Virus record (IMG/VR): IMGVR_UViG_3300050034_000195
Location: 1-37,039 of that record
Strand: one strand, 5' to 3'
Origin: a virus
DNA: 37,039 nt
Position numbers and translations under genes: made by a program. How positions within the stretch are numbered: position 1 is the first letter of the stretch; every line of letters starts with the position of its first letter. The notes below the pieces were generated by a model, which was not told the origin of the DNA, did not search any database, and was given only the letters and a program-made list of their open reading frames with translations. This document shows, piece by piece, positions 16,356 through 24,145 of the stretch.

Positions 16356-17792
16356 TTACTTCACCACCGCGGGCTTCGCCGCTTCCGCGACTTCTTCAAT
16401 GCGTTTCTTGTAGAGCTTGGTTGCGTCCTTCTGCAACCCGAGGAAGAGCCGGTCGTATTCGTCCAGGTCTTCGCGGATCGCATCCTCAGCCTCGGTGAAT
16501 GATGCGGCCGACGTGTCGCGCACGGTGACGGCCGGGGCGTTTGCGCCAGGCGTTGCGATCTGATCGTTGATTGATGCCTGGGGCACGTCATAGCGGTCAG
16601 TGAGATAACTCAGCGGCATGGGAACACCCATCGCCTGCAGGTCCGAATCGATGCCGATACGCGCGGCCAGGTCTTCGTCTTCTTCCAAGTCGAACGACCA
16701 GGTGGGCATCGGGGCGTCCGGACCAAAGTTCCAAAGCACCAACGGGCGCACGAGCTGACGATTGACGACGGACATCAGGCCGCGGCAAAGTTCGACCGTC
16801 TTCTTTTCAAGCGTGTCCGCATGGGTATCGCCCTGGGCCTTGGAACCGCCGCCGCCTTCGTTGCCGAAAGTGGTCAGCGTCTCGCCCAGGATGCGGCGCG
16901 CGATCGCGTACTGCATGAGTAGAAAAAGTTCCTTGTAGACAGCCGGATCCAGGGCGCGGGCGATCTTGAGCAGCTCCTGGTCGTACTGCATGTTCGCCGG
17001 CATGGCCAACGCGGCCTCGCTGATGATGGCTTGGGCAATCGCCGCGGCCTGCTCCCGTGCAGCCACGTCGGCGCCGTCCGCGTAACGCACCACGGCCGTA
17101 CCGGGTCCCTTCTCGCCGTACTGCAGCCAGAGGCGCAGCGTGTTCCGTTTGAACCAGCTCGGCCAGAAAACGCTCTTGAGCAGTGGACGCCCCATCCGGT
17201 TGCGCGAGCGGCCGCGATAGGTGGAGATCAGAAACTTCTGCTCCGGCATCGGCGTGCCCTCCATCATGAAGGGAGAGTCGAGCAGCTGGAGCTGGCCGAT
17301 CTGCGGCTGGAAGCGGTTGCCGAAGAGGAACAGCTCCTGAGGGCAATCGTTGATCTCAGTGAGCGCGGCCTGGCCCATGCTGGCGTCAAAGATCATCTCC
17401 TGGACACTGAAACCGTAGCCCGATGCGTCCAGCATGCAATCCAGTGTCCCGTGGAAATTGGGCAGCGCGTCAAGCTGCGCCTGGACGAATGCGGCCACAT
17501 CCTGCGCCTTGCTCGAGTCGTCAGCCGGGCGCACGCTTCGATCGCGCTCCAGGACGTTCAGCTTCAGCGTTTCCATGGCGTTGCCCACGTCCTCATCCTT
17601 GTCTTCTAACTCGCGGTAGTAGAGGATGGACATCGCCTCGTTGCGCACCATCGAGCCCCAGATCGTGGAGGGGCTGCGCTGGCCGCCAAAGGCTAGGGCG
17701 TTCTGATAGAGCGAGATCTGTGTGAGATAAAGCTTCTGTTCGCCAACAATCTCGCCCGCAGGCGGCATCGGCGGAATCTGTTCATCTGCCAT
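16356..17792 (-). CDS. Portal protein, DUF935 (Mu gp29-like)
   Basis: 478 residues from ATG 17792, which overlaps the terminase stop as TAATG. DUF935 pattern: SILYYRELEDKDEDVGNAM, LNVLERDRSVRPADD, DCMLDASGYGFSVQEMIFD, then KFLISTYRGRSRNRMGRPLLKSVFWPSWFKR and a C-terminal helical clip/crown region. Twelve copies would form the DNA channel at one capsid vertex and dock the gp28 terminase. An upstream extension to 17858 is open but lies within the terminase gene and has no SD. Confidence 0.93.
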   Translation of the reverse strand: MADEQIPPMPPAGEIVGEQKLYLTQISLYQNALAFGGQRSPSTIWGSMVRNEAMSILYYRELEDKDEDVGNAMETLKLNVLERDRSVRPADDSSKAQDVAAFVQAQLDALPNFHGTLDCMLDASGYGFSVQEMIFDASMGQAALTEINDCPQELFLFGNRFQPQIGQLQLLDSPFMMEGTPMPEQKFLISTYRGRSRNRMGRPLLKSVFWPSWFKRNTLRLWLQYGEKGPGTAVVRYADGADVAAREQAAAIAQAIISEAALAMPANMQYDQELLKIARALDPAVYKELFLLMQYAIARRILGETLTTFGNEGGGGSKAQGDTHADTLEKKTVELCRGLMSVVNRQLVRPLVLWNFGPDAPMPTWSFDLEEDEDLAARIGIDSDLQAMGVPMPLSYLTDRYDVPQASINDQIATPGANAPAVTVRDTSAASFTEAEDAIREDLDEYDRLFLGLQKDATKLYKKRIEEVAEAAKPAVVK

Positions 17793-19147
17793 TAGAGATA
17801 GCCTCCAGACTGGGAAAAGCTGCTTGGAATCGGGCTTGAGGTCATGCCCAAGGTACATACAGCGCCGTTATCTCCGGCCAGAAGCCCGAGCGCTTGAGCC
17901 CAAAACTCATCCGCATGGCCGGCCTCAGTGCGATCGGCATCAAATCGAAAGTTGTTGGCGGCTGTCGGGATCTTTCGGATCGCATGGATTGCGCCACGAA
18001 GGTTGGTATCGTCCGGGTTGCGAATCGTCCCATCTTCGTAATTCCGCTTTGCCCTCACCGCCAGGTCTTCTTTAGACGCCGCGGTGAAAGTGACAGGCTC
18101 AACGCGGTAGGTCCCATACTTCGTCACTAACTCTTCAGCCATTTGCATGCCGATTCCCGTGCAGTCCTGGCAGAGCCGCTTGATCGGCAGATTCTCCATA
18201 AACCATTCGATCTTGGTTCGTTGAATCCGGAACGGAGTCGCGCGCATGCGGACAATTGCGCGAGTCCAATAAACTCCAAGCACCTTTTCGAGGAGATAGA
18301 TGACCGTGAGATCCTTCTTGCGGCCGACATCCACACCTAGGAATAGTTCACCTGTGGGGATGTAATATTCCGGGAGATCTGCCGTAGCGTACGCAGATTC
18401 AGCAGCCCTGATCTGCGCCCAGGTGATCCAGCTCGAAGCGTCGCTGATGAACTTGCAGCAGTACTCCTGATCCCAGATGTCGTCATCCGGGCAACCCTCG
18501 CGCAGCTTCACCGGGTCGGCATTCAGTCCCTGGGCGACCGCGTCATAGATCGTCGTGCAGTGCTTCGAGTAGCCGTTTTCCTTTTCGCAAAGTTCGTAGA
18601 ACATGCCCGACTCGCCAAAGCATGTCGAGCCGATCTCAATCGAGTAGCCGCGAGTCACGGAAGGATAGATAGCCGCATAGATGCGTTTTGCATCTTTATG
18701 GAAGGCGAACTCGTCGGCCAGGACGTTTCCCGTGTAGCCGCGGGCCGTGTCGGGGTTGGCCGGCAGAAAGATCATCCTGGACTTGTTCGAAGGGAAATGG
18801 ATCACCGACTGGGTCAGTTCGACGGCCTGAACAAATTCGCCCGTGCCTTCCTTCTCGAAGACGCCGGTTCCTTCCCTTTCGAAAAACTCGAAGCCGCGCG
18901 CCGCCTGCTCGATCTGCGCGATCGCTTCCACATGCTCCCTGGCCTTGTGCGCCAGCTCGTTCGATTGGCGCTGTCCGGCCGAGAGTGCGATCCAGAGAGT
19001 TTTACGCCGCACCATATCGGCAACGGCCCGGAAGGTGGCGCAGAAGCTGAAGCCGATCTGCCGCCCCTTTTTCCAGATTTTGAGAGGAGACTTGTCGTTG
19101 ATCCAATCCTGCTGATATTTGAGGAAGACCTGGTTAGACTGCGCCAT
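17792..19147 (-). CDS. Terminase large subunit (Mu gp28-like)
   Basis: 451 residues. Mu-type ATPase: variant Walker A WKKGRQIGFS (25-34), adenine region, Walker B NVLADEFAFH (141-150, D145/E146), motif III IEIGSTCF (170-177), then the RNase H-like nuclease domain beginning FLGVDVGRKKDLTVIY (269-284, D273) and ending with HADEFWAQALGLLAG. It translocates DNA into the prohead and makes headful cuts. Odd: residues ~88-104 contain two near-identical octads (FEREGTGV, FEKEGTGE). It overlaps the small-subunit gene by 14 bases. Confidence 0.94.
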   Translation of the reverse strand: MAQSNQVFLKYQQDWINDKSPLKIWKKGRQIGFSFCATFRAVADMVRRKTLWIALSAGQRQSNELAHKAREHVEAIAQIEQAARGFEFFEREGTGVFEKEGTGEFVQAVELTQSVIHFPSNKSRMIFLPANPDTARGYTGNVLADEFAFHKDAKRIYAAIYPSVTRGYSIEIGSTCFGESGMFYELCEKENGYSKHCTTIYDAVAQGLNADPVKLREGCPDDDIWDQEYCCKFISDASSWITWAQIRAAESAYATADLPEYYIPTGELFLGVDVGRKKDLTVIYLLEKVLGVYWTRAIVRMRATPFRIQRTKIEWFMENLPIKRLCQDCTGIGMQMAEELVTKYGTYRVEPVTFTAASKEDLAVRAKRNYEDGTIRNPDDTNLRGAIHAIRKIPTAANNFRFDADRTEAGHADEFWAQALGLLAGDNGAVCTLGMTSSPIPSSFSQSGGYL

Positions 19148-19817
19148 AAATTTCCCTCACCTTTTCGAGCAGCTCCTCGCGGGTGAGTTGTACCGGCGGC
19201 TTGCCCTCGCGCCCTTCCATCTCGCCGATCAGGCTTCCAGCTTTTTGTTTGACCAGGTCGAGCTTCATCTGGACCGTCTTCTCTTCCACGGCGACTCTGC
19301 GCGCCTGCAGATCCACACGCTGCAGCCGGGACATGGTCAGTGAGAGCAGGTTAAGGCCTGCAAGGAACTTCCCCTGGTCGCCAGGGCCAACCTGCTGCAT
19401 CAAGGTAAAGACCTGGTCACGCATGGCGTTCATCACCGCGGCGTTCGATCCAGGCAGATCGTTGCCAGCGAAGGCCTGCGCCCATTCGCGCGCCTTGGCG
19501 CTCTCAGCCAGCACCTGAGCGCGCACCTGCGAGACGCGCAGATCGAACCACCGTTGCAATGAGGACTTCGCCAGGCACAATCCGGGGAACAGATCGAGAT
19601 ATTCTCTCTCCACCAGAACCCAGTCGATAAAGCCGCCACCATCCTTTTCCCAGTCCGCGGAGTACGGCCGGCCGGACTGCTCCGCGATCTCCACCCAGGT
19701 CCTCCCACGGTCATAGAGGCCCTTGATCGCATCCTGCGCACTCTGCGGCAGCCGGTCGATCTTGAGCGGCTGCCGCACTACGCGCTTCTCTCCGGTTTTG
19801 GGCTTCGGTCTGGTCAT
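19134..19817 (-). CDS. DUF3486 family protein, terminase small subunit (Mu gp27-like)
   Basis: 227 residues. The N-terminus has RVVRQPLKIDRLPQSAQDAI and RTWVEIAEQSGRPY, the DUF3486 pattern of a short DNA-binding helix-turn-helix. A long helical part follows (about 80-195) with SRLQRVDLQARRVAVEEKTV, and KPPVQLTREELLEKVREIYG closes it. It always precedes the gp28 terminase in Mu-like phages and probably recognises the packaging site. ATG 19817 lies two bases after the upstream stop. Confidence 0.9.
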   Translation of the reverse strand: MTRPKPKTGEKRVVRQPLKIDRLPQSAQDAIKGLYDRGRTWVEIAEQSGRPYSADWEKDGGGFIDWVLVEREYLDLFPGLCLAKSSLQRWFDLRVSQVRAQVLAESAKAREWAQAFAGNDLPGSNAAVMNAMRDQVFTLMQQVGPGDQGKFLAGLNLLSLTMSRLQRVDLQARRVAVEEKTVQMKLDLVKQKAGSLIGEMEGREGKPPVQLTREELLEKVREIYGAV

Positions 19818-19819
19818 GG

Positions 19820-20146
19820 CTAGTTGAATGCGACGTCATCGTTGCTCTTGTGGCGCGTGTAGAAGCGCAGTCCACCGGCGGTGAGCATGACCTCGCTCAG
19901 CCTGGTGACCCCGTCCATCTCGTCCGTCTGGGATCTGAAATCGATATAGTCGAGAACCTGGAGATCCTGGAGCAAGGTCACCACCTGTGTCCGGCCCACG
20001 GTCTGCCCGATCTTGAGCAACATGGCCCATAGTTCGCCATCCGTATAGCGCTGGGCCTGATCCTCGTGATTCTCGCGAATGAGCTTGAGAATGATTCCCC
20101 GCCGGCGCCGCGCCAAAATCTCCCTACGTTCCGCTTCCATCGTCAT
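19820..20146 (-). CDS. Winged-helix-like protein in Mu gp26 position
   Basis: 108 residues, basic N-terminus (EAERREILARRRRGIILKLI) followed by ELWAMLLKIGQTVGRTQVVTLLQDLQVLDYIDF, which reads as a winged helix, then a beta wing and C-terminal strand. In Mu-like phages a small winged-helix protein of this size lies just before DUF3486. ATG 20146 has GGGGAG six to seven bases upstream; a second ATG is two codons on. It may aid DNA recognition in packaging (inference). Confidence 0.65.
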   Translation of the reverse strand: MTMEAERREILARRRRGIILKLIRENHEDQAQRYTDGELWAMLLKIGQTVGRTQVVTLLQDLQVLDYIDFRSQTDEMDGVTRLSEVMLTAGGLRFYTRHKSNDDVAFN

Positions 20147-20663
20147 CTTTCTCTCCCCCCGACTTGTCGCATAAGCGCTTCTGGATCGTGTTCATCGACT
20201 TCATGAGCTTGCCCAGCACCTCATCCTGCCGGTCGAGCCGCTCATAGACACTCTGCGATTCCTGCGCGGCGAACATCGCCAGCCTTTGCGTCTCGCGCGA
20301 CTGCTCTCCACCTTGCTCGGCCAGCCGGGTCAAAGCCTCTGCCGTGCGCCCCTGCGCCTCAGCGGAACTCTGTACGCCACTTGCCACCATGCTGAAGCTT
20401 TCCTTGACGGTCTGATTCAGCCCCTCAAGGAACTTGCCCCCAATCACCATTCCCAACATCCCGAGCAGAAACGCGGGTCCCCACCCTTGCAGAAGGTCGA
20501 AGGCCCGAGCAGGTTCGCTCCGCAGCACTTCGTAAGCTCCCAGCACCACGGCGGCTCCGCTCGCACCGCCAACCATCACGCCGACGTGCTTGAGCCACCC
20601 GCTCCGAAAGCCTAAGGCTAGTTGCGCGCGCGGAATATCAGTGCTCAGTCCCAAGCTCGTCAC
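20124..20663 (-). CDS. Membrane protein with coiled coil, lysis/packaging border
   Basis: 179 residues. Two hydrophobic segments (about 28-47, GVMVGGASGAAVVLGAYEVL, and 60-76, WGPAFLLGMLGMVIGGK) are followed by a long Gln/Glu/Ala-rich helix (90-165) with heptad character and an acidic end. It starts at GTG overlapping the upstream stop (GTGA). Mu has small membrane/coiled-coil genes (gp25 region, DUF2730) at this point. It could be a spanin-, holin- or anti-holin-type lysis accessory; no specific family was recognised. Confidence 0.6.
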   Translation of the reverse strand: MTSLGLSTDIPRAQLALGFRSGWLKHVGVMVGGASGAAVVLGAYEVLRSEPARAFDLLQGWGPAFLLGMLGMVIGGKFLEGLNQTVKESFSMVASGVQSSAEAQGRTAEALTRLAEQGGEQSRETQRLAMFAAQESQSVYERLDRQDEVLGKLMKSMNTIQKRLCDKSGGEKDDDGSGT

Positions 20664-21094
20664 TTGGCCGTTACCCCACTCGCCGTGAACGGAGGCACGA
20701 CAACGCTAAGAATCTGCGCAACCTCGGCGGCCGTGCCTCCGGAAATATGCAGGCTGGCCCCGGCGCCCGACAATATAGAGGGCGCAGTAGCGTAGCCGAT
20801 GCTGGTCGCCGCCTGCTCAGCATCTTGGATCGCCTGCGCCGGTTTCCCGGCGCGCTCGTCGGCGCTAACCTGGGCCACGCCCTGGAGCGCGGTCAGCAGC
20901 TCCGCCTGGTGCCGGTTTGTCTTGGCCGCCATCCCGGAGATCGACAACCCAATTCCGAACACCGTCACGGCATCGACCGGCTCCAGTTTCCCGTACCAGA
21001 CGCCGGCCACCGCCGCAGCCATCACCAGGCCCCCGCCCAGGATGGTTTTCTTTCCGGCAAACCAACTCCGGATTTTACCCCACAAAGCACCCAT
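20660..21094 (-). CDS. Holin-like small membrane protein
   Basis: 144 residues. After a basic amphipathic start (MGALWGKIRSWFAGKKT) come two hydrophobic stretches, LGGGLVMAAAVAGVWYG (about 20-36) and AVTVFGIGLSISGMAAK (about 42-58). This is the compact 'GKKT-x-x-x-G ... G-x-G-L-x-x-x-G' arrangement seen in many phage holin-like proteins. The remaining ~85 residues are soluble and Ala-rich. The start at 21094 is favoured by the AAGGGGGG run just upstream. Position within the lysis block supports a holin role, which is inference. Confidence 0.55.
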   Translation of the reverse strand: MGALWGKIRSWFAGKKTILGGGLVMAAAVAGVWYGKLEPVDAVTVFGIGLSISGMAAKTNRHQAELLTALQGVAQVSADERAGKPAQAIQDAEQAATSIGYATAPSILSGAGASLHISGGTAAEVAQILSVVVPPFTASGVTAK

Positions 21095-21273
21095 AATCCC
21101 CCCTTGCCGACCTGACACGCGTTTTCGTCATTTCGCCGCCCCCCCTGAACGGGCACGACGCATACCTTTTTGCCGTCGCCACGCCGTTTCTTCGTTCCGG
21201 AGGTACCTTTCCCCCACCTTCGCATCAAAAACGCTTCCTGGGGCCCTCTGGCGCATTTTGGCTTTTTCGCCCC

Positions 21274-21861
21274 TCAGGGCGTCGCCAGCGCCTGGGCGAC
21301 CGTCAGATTGTCCGGCCGGAACCACATCTCCTTGAACTTTGCCTCGAAGGTTTCAACCGTCACCGCTCCGAGCGTAAAAGTCGCCGAATTGTCCTGGCTC
21401 CGCTCTCCCTGCTCGCTGAAGTTGGCCGAGCCGTCGCGCAGCAAGGTGAAATCCACGCAATAGCTCTTCAGGTGCATCAGAACCTTCGAGTGCTTCACGC
21501 GGATCTCGACGCCCTTCAATCCGATCAGCGCGTGCAACGGGATCCGTGCACAGGTGGCGTCGCCGCGGCACTCGGCCTGCAGCTCGCCCCGGTCCAGGTA
21601 GATTCGGATCGCCACGCCGTGGGCTGCCCGATCCACCAGCGCGTCCACAATCGCCTGGTCCGTCAGGCTGAAGGCCGCTAGGTCCACGGTCTTTTGCGCC
21701 ACGGCGATCTCCACCACGTCCGCCTGCTCCAAGTTCTGATCCGGCGAGTATTCGGTGCTCACCGCGTTCTGCGCGTAGACAAGCTGCTCGCAGCTTGCCA
21801 ATCCCATAGCCAGCCCAAAGACCAGCCCCAATCCCATCCGTCCCCGCATCCGCATCGTCAT
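21274..21861 (-). CDS. Secreted phospholipase D-like nuclease
   Basis: 195 residues from ATG 21861, overlapping the previous stop as ATGA. The N-terminus is a signal peptide (RMRGRMGLGLVFGLAMGLAS, possible lipobox-like ASC). The mature part is one PLD-type unit: EYSPDQNLEQADVVEIA, then AAFSLTDQAIVDALVDRA and GVAIRIYLDRGELQ, then HSKVLMHLK, and GSANFSEQGERSQDNS. The His-x-Lys and G-S-x-N elements of the HKD motif are present; the usual Asp spacing after the Lys is altered. The family includes periplasmic Nuc-type endonucleases. In a late phage operon it may degrade host or incoming DNA outside the membrane (inference). Confidence 0.75.
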   Translation of the reverse strand: MTMRMRGRMGLGLVFGLAMGLASCEQLVYAQNAVSTEYSPDQNLEQADVVEIAVAQKTVDLAAFSLTDQAIVDALVDRAAHGVAIRIYLDRGELQAECRGDATCARIPLHALIGLKGVEIRVKHSKVLMHLKSYCVDFTLLRDGSANFSEQGERSQDNSATFTLGAVTVETFEAKFKEMWFRPDNLTVAQALATP

Positions 21862-22112
21862 AGTGTCGTCACCAGGGCGCGAATCTTGTCCGCGACCAGC
21901 CCTTCTGAAACAAACCACGGCTTTTCCGTGCATTGAATGGAAAGCGTCTGGGCAGCCTCGTCATATATCCAACTCGCCGCAAAGCCGTTACCGCTGGCCG
22001 TGCCCATGTCGCCCGCGACGCTCACATCGGCTTGCGCCCTGATCCGCGCCCGGATCGCCTGGAAGCGCTCCCGCGTGATGTTCTTGAACGTGACTGGCTT
22101 GCAGGCTGCCAT
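21858..22112 (-). CDS. Small conserved hypothetical protein
   Basis: 84 residues (ATG 22112). Reads MAACKPVTFKNITRERFQAI, then AQADVSVAGDMGTASGNGF, AASWIYDEAAQTLSIQC and EKPWFVSEGLVADKIRALV. It looks like a small alpha/beta protein of a type I recall as widespread and uncharacterised in Acidobacteriota ('G-x-x-x-x-G-x-x-x-x-W-x-Y-D ... L-x-I-Q'). It is translationally coupled to the PLD-like nuclease (ATGA), suggesting joint function, possibly as a partner or inhibitor. This is unproven. Confidence 0.65.
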   Translation of the reverse strand: MAACKPVTFKNITRERFQAIRARIRAQADVSVAGDMGTASGNGFAASWIYDEAAQTLSIQCTEKPWFVSEGLVADKIRALVTTL

Positions 22113-22135
22113 GGTTCGCTCCCCGTTCTGCCAAC

Positions 22136-22162
22136 GGCATCCGGTTGGTTGGGCCGGATGCC
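22136..22162 (-). other. 9-bp hairpin upstream of the nuclease pair
   Basis: GGCATCCGG (22136-22144), 9-base loop, CCGGATGCC (22154-22162). A perfect stem in the 169-base gap after the lipoprotein gene, 24 bases before the next start. There is no U-run, so it may be a processing hairpin or weak attenuator rather than a true terminator. The rest of the gap shows no ORF. Confidence 0.45.
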
Positions 22163-22281
22163 GCTGGGTTGGTTGATGTCCCCAGGTACGCGCTGCGGAC
22201 CGTCTCCGCCACAGGTAACCAGCGCTGATCAGTAGTGCCGCTGGCAGCAATCTGGGGTACTGCTCTCTGTTTGGGTGTATG

Positions 22282-22905
22282 TCAAAATCCCGCGTGCGCC
22301 TCGTAGGCGTAGAAGCCGTCCACGGTGGTGCCGTAGCTCTCGGCCACCGGCCGCAATCGCTGCGCATCCATATAGGGGCGCACCTCGGCCAGCTTGATTG
22401 TGGAGGCGGAGGCCATCTGCGCCACCGCGGCTTTGCCTGAGACCGACTGCACCAGGCCCAGCATCGCCGTTACGATCGTTGCCACTCCGTTGATGGCCGC
22501 CAGCACATGCTGCTGACTCGCCGGGTTCGTAATCTTCGCAGCAGAAAGCAGCGATGCGATCACTTGCTGCTGGAAAGTCACAACGGCGGTTTGCAGTTGA
22601 GCCAGCACTCCGGCCGAGGGGTTGGCCTGATAAGCCTTGGCTTGGGCCACCAGCACATTTGAGGCGGCGTCAAAGCCTATCGTCGCTGCCACAAAGATCG
22701 GCGCTTCAGTCGGGGCCAACAGCGCGGCCGTCGAGTCCACCGTCGCCACCGCGCTCTGCAGTGCCGGCGTCCAATTCACAATGTTCTGCGCCACCTGGTT
22801 GCCGGTGCAGCCTACCATCGGAAGCGTGCCTGTTACCAGCAACATGGACAACGCCAAGACGCCCAACAGGCGCGTTGACATGTTTTTGAGAAAGTTCAGC
22901 TTCAT
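22282..22905 (-). CDS. Lipoprotein in lysis cassette
   Basis: 207 residues from ATG 22905, chosen because GGAAGG lies nine bases upstream; an ATG three codons earlier (22914) overlaps the endolysin stop but would abut the SD. Basic N-terminus, hydrophobic core (LLGVLALSMLLVTGTLPMV) and lipobox MVGC, so it is an exported lipoprotein. The mature protein is helical and Ala/Val/Gln-rich (LAQLQTAVVTFQQQVIASLL, NGVATIVTAMLGLVQSV). It directly follows the endolysin gene, so an outer-membrane-disruption role such as an unusual spanin partner is possible. No family was recognised. Confidence 0.65.
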   Translation of the reverse strand: MKLNFLKNMSTRLLGVLALSMLLVTGTLPMVGCTGNQVAQNIVNWTPALQSAVATVDSTAALLAPTEAPIFVAATIGFDAASNVLVAQAKAYQANPSAGVLAQLQTAVVTFQQQVIASLLSAAKITNPASQQHVLAAINGVATIVTAMLGLVQSVSGKAAVAQMASASTIKLAEVRPYMDAQRLRPVAESYGTTVDGFYAYEAHAGF

Positions 22906-22910
22906 AGTGC

Positions 22911-23414
22911 TCATCCTTCCGCCGGGGTCGCCGGGCTGTTTTCGGGGGTTACGTCGTATTGAGAGAGATCGAATTCGCGCACCAGAGCCAGCAGGGCTTC
23001 GGAATAGTGAGGATTGGTGGAATATCCGCACCGCTGGAGTGCGGTTGCGAACTGGGCCGCATCGCCGCGCACAGCCATGGCTGGTGCATAACGAGGCGCG
23101 CAGGATAACAACAACCCGTGAGCCTTGAAGCCATCAGCCACCGTAGCGTAGCGGGCGAACTTGGCCAGCTCCTCCACCGATTGGCCGTTGACCACCTCGT
23201 GCGTGGGCAGCTCGAGATAGCTGTCCGGCGCTACATGGACAGCCGTTTTGATGCCGAAGTAGTTGTTGGCCTGCTTGGCCAGGCCGGTCTGGCCCCAGCC
23301 GCTTTCGAGGATTGCCTGGGCGATGGTGATCGACGCCGGCACGCCTGTCGCGTGTTGCGAGGCAAGCGCCGCCGGAACTGCCAATTTAAGGAACGTCGAT
23401 TCATTTCCTGTCAC
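22911..23414 (-). CDS. Endolysin, glucosaminidase (GH73 / FlgJ-like)
   Basis: 167 residues from GTG 23414. GH73 fold: PASITIAQAILESGWGQTGLAK (catalytic Glu37 in ILESGWG), NNYFGIKTA, then FARYATVADGFKAHGLLL and YSTNPHYSEALLALV. These cleave the GlcNAc-MurNAc backbone of peptidoglycan. There is no signal peptide, so release would depend on a holin, and holin-like genes lie downstream in the same operon. The C-terminal ~15 residues are a Pro/Ala/Glu tail. It is probably the lysis enzyme. Confidence 0.9.
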   Translation of the reverse strand: MTGNESTFLKLAVPAALASQHATGVPASITIAQAILESGWGQTGLAKQANNYFGIKTAVHVAPDSYLELPTHEVVNGQSVEELAKFARYATVADGFKAHGLLLSCAPRYAPAMAVRGDAAQFATALQRCGYSTNPHYSEALLALVREFDLSQYDVTPENSPATPAEG

Positions 23415-23515
23415 GCGCGGCTCCCTGGCTCAGAGTTCGGGAGGCCGGGCGTTGGAACGGGGCGGCTCTCGCTGATCCGCCCACGGCAACGCCCGAGACA
23501 CTCTCGCTCTGGCAC
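23411..23515 (-). CDS. Possible short leader peptide before the endolysin
   Basis: A 34-codon ORF from GTG 23515 (or ATG 23524) ending in a TGA that overlaps the endolysin GTG (GTGA). A perfect AGGAGG (minus strand, 23530-23525) lies nine bases before the GTG. The peptide is Arg/Pro-rich with two Cys (PERECLGRCRGRISESRP). The SD and the overlap argue for translation coupled to the endolysin; the composition argues against a folded protein. Confidence 0.3.
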   Translation of the reverse strand: MPERECLGRCRGRISESRPVPTPGLPNSEPGSRA

Positions 23516-23550
23516 TCCGCACATCCTCCTTTTCGGATCAATGTGCGGTT

Positions 23551-23567
23551 CAGGCCTTAATGGCCTG
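23551..23567. promoter_or_regulatory. Inverted repeat upstream of late/lysis operon
   Basis: CAGGCC-TTAAT-GGCCTG, 6-bp arms with 5-base AT spacer, in the ~250-base gap (23415-23661) that starts the lysis and head genes. Mu Mor and C activate promoters by binding such short dyads, so this is a candidate activator site. No convincing -35/-10 pair was found nearby, which fits an activator-dependent promoter but does not prove it. Apart from the possible leader ORF, the gap holds nothing else recognisable. Confidence 0.3.
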
Positions 23568-23661
23568 GGTTGAGAGTAGGGGCGCTGAGGCCGCAGGGGT
23601 GCGCTAGGTGGCAAAGCCGCGCTCTATGGCTAATTTAGTGAGGATGGATGGGGAGAAAAAT

Positions 23662-24114
23662 CTATTCGAAGTCTGAAATACGCGGGTGTACTTGCTTGAA
23701 CGAAAGCGAGCAGACATCCATGGCCTTTTGTTCTAATTCGCCGGCCTTGGTCCAACAGCCGCTCGCTTCCATCCTTTCGTGAGTAGCTCCGGCTTGATGC
23801 AGCGCGCGACAGCCTTCCTCGGAATCAAGGGCTTCCCTCGCATAGGCAGCCGCTTTCAGTTCCTTATCATTATCGGCTAATTGGACAGTGCGGGATGCGG
23901 ATCTCTGCGCCTCAACCCTATCGAGCTGCCACGCAAGCTCTGGGGCACTGACAGCCATCTCCCCAGTTGCGTGGATGGAGCCGATCAGTGCAGCGCGGAA
24001 CTCCTTGCCGCATGTTGAAATCGAGGAGGACTTGGCCATCTTGGCCGTCGGGCGATCTTGAGCTATCGCGCAACTCACCCCTATCATTAACAGCGCCGCA
24101 ATGAACTTTCTCAT
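23662..24114 (-). CDS. Secreted hypothetical protein
   Basis: 150 residues with a clear signal peptide (MRKFIAALLMIGVSCAIAQ, cleavage likely after AIA). The mature part is charged and helical, with four Cys (STCGKEF, EEGCRALH, ASGCWTK, DVCSLSF) that could form two disulphides in the periplasm. It is transcribed away from the repressor side, between the ORF6C-like gene and the late gap. It may be a lysogenic-conversion ('moron') gene expressed in the prophage state. No family was recognised. Confidence 0.6.
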   Translation of the reverse strand: MRKFIAALLMIGVSCAIAQDRPTAKMAKSSSISTCGKEFRAALIGSIHATGEMAVSAPELAWQLDRVEAQRSASRTVQLADNDKELKAAAYAREALDSEEGCRALHQAGATHERMEASGCWTKAGELEQKAMDVCSLSFKQVHPRISDFE

Positions 24115-24145
24115 TTTGTTTCCACTTTCTGACGGCAGCCTTCGG

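Noticed and set aside
21128-21256. 42-codon minus-strand ORF (MRQRAPGSVFDAKVGERYL...) in the gap between the PLD-like and holin-like genes
   Set aside because: No SD at a usable distance, low-complexity basic composition and no family-like pattern. The gap (21095-21273) is otherwise empty.
21271-21284. Short hairpin at the PLD-like gene stop, considered as a terminator
   Set aside because: Five-base stem, followed by A residues rather than T on the coding (minus) strand.
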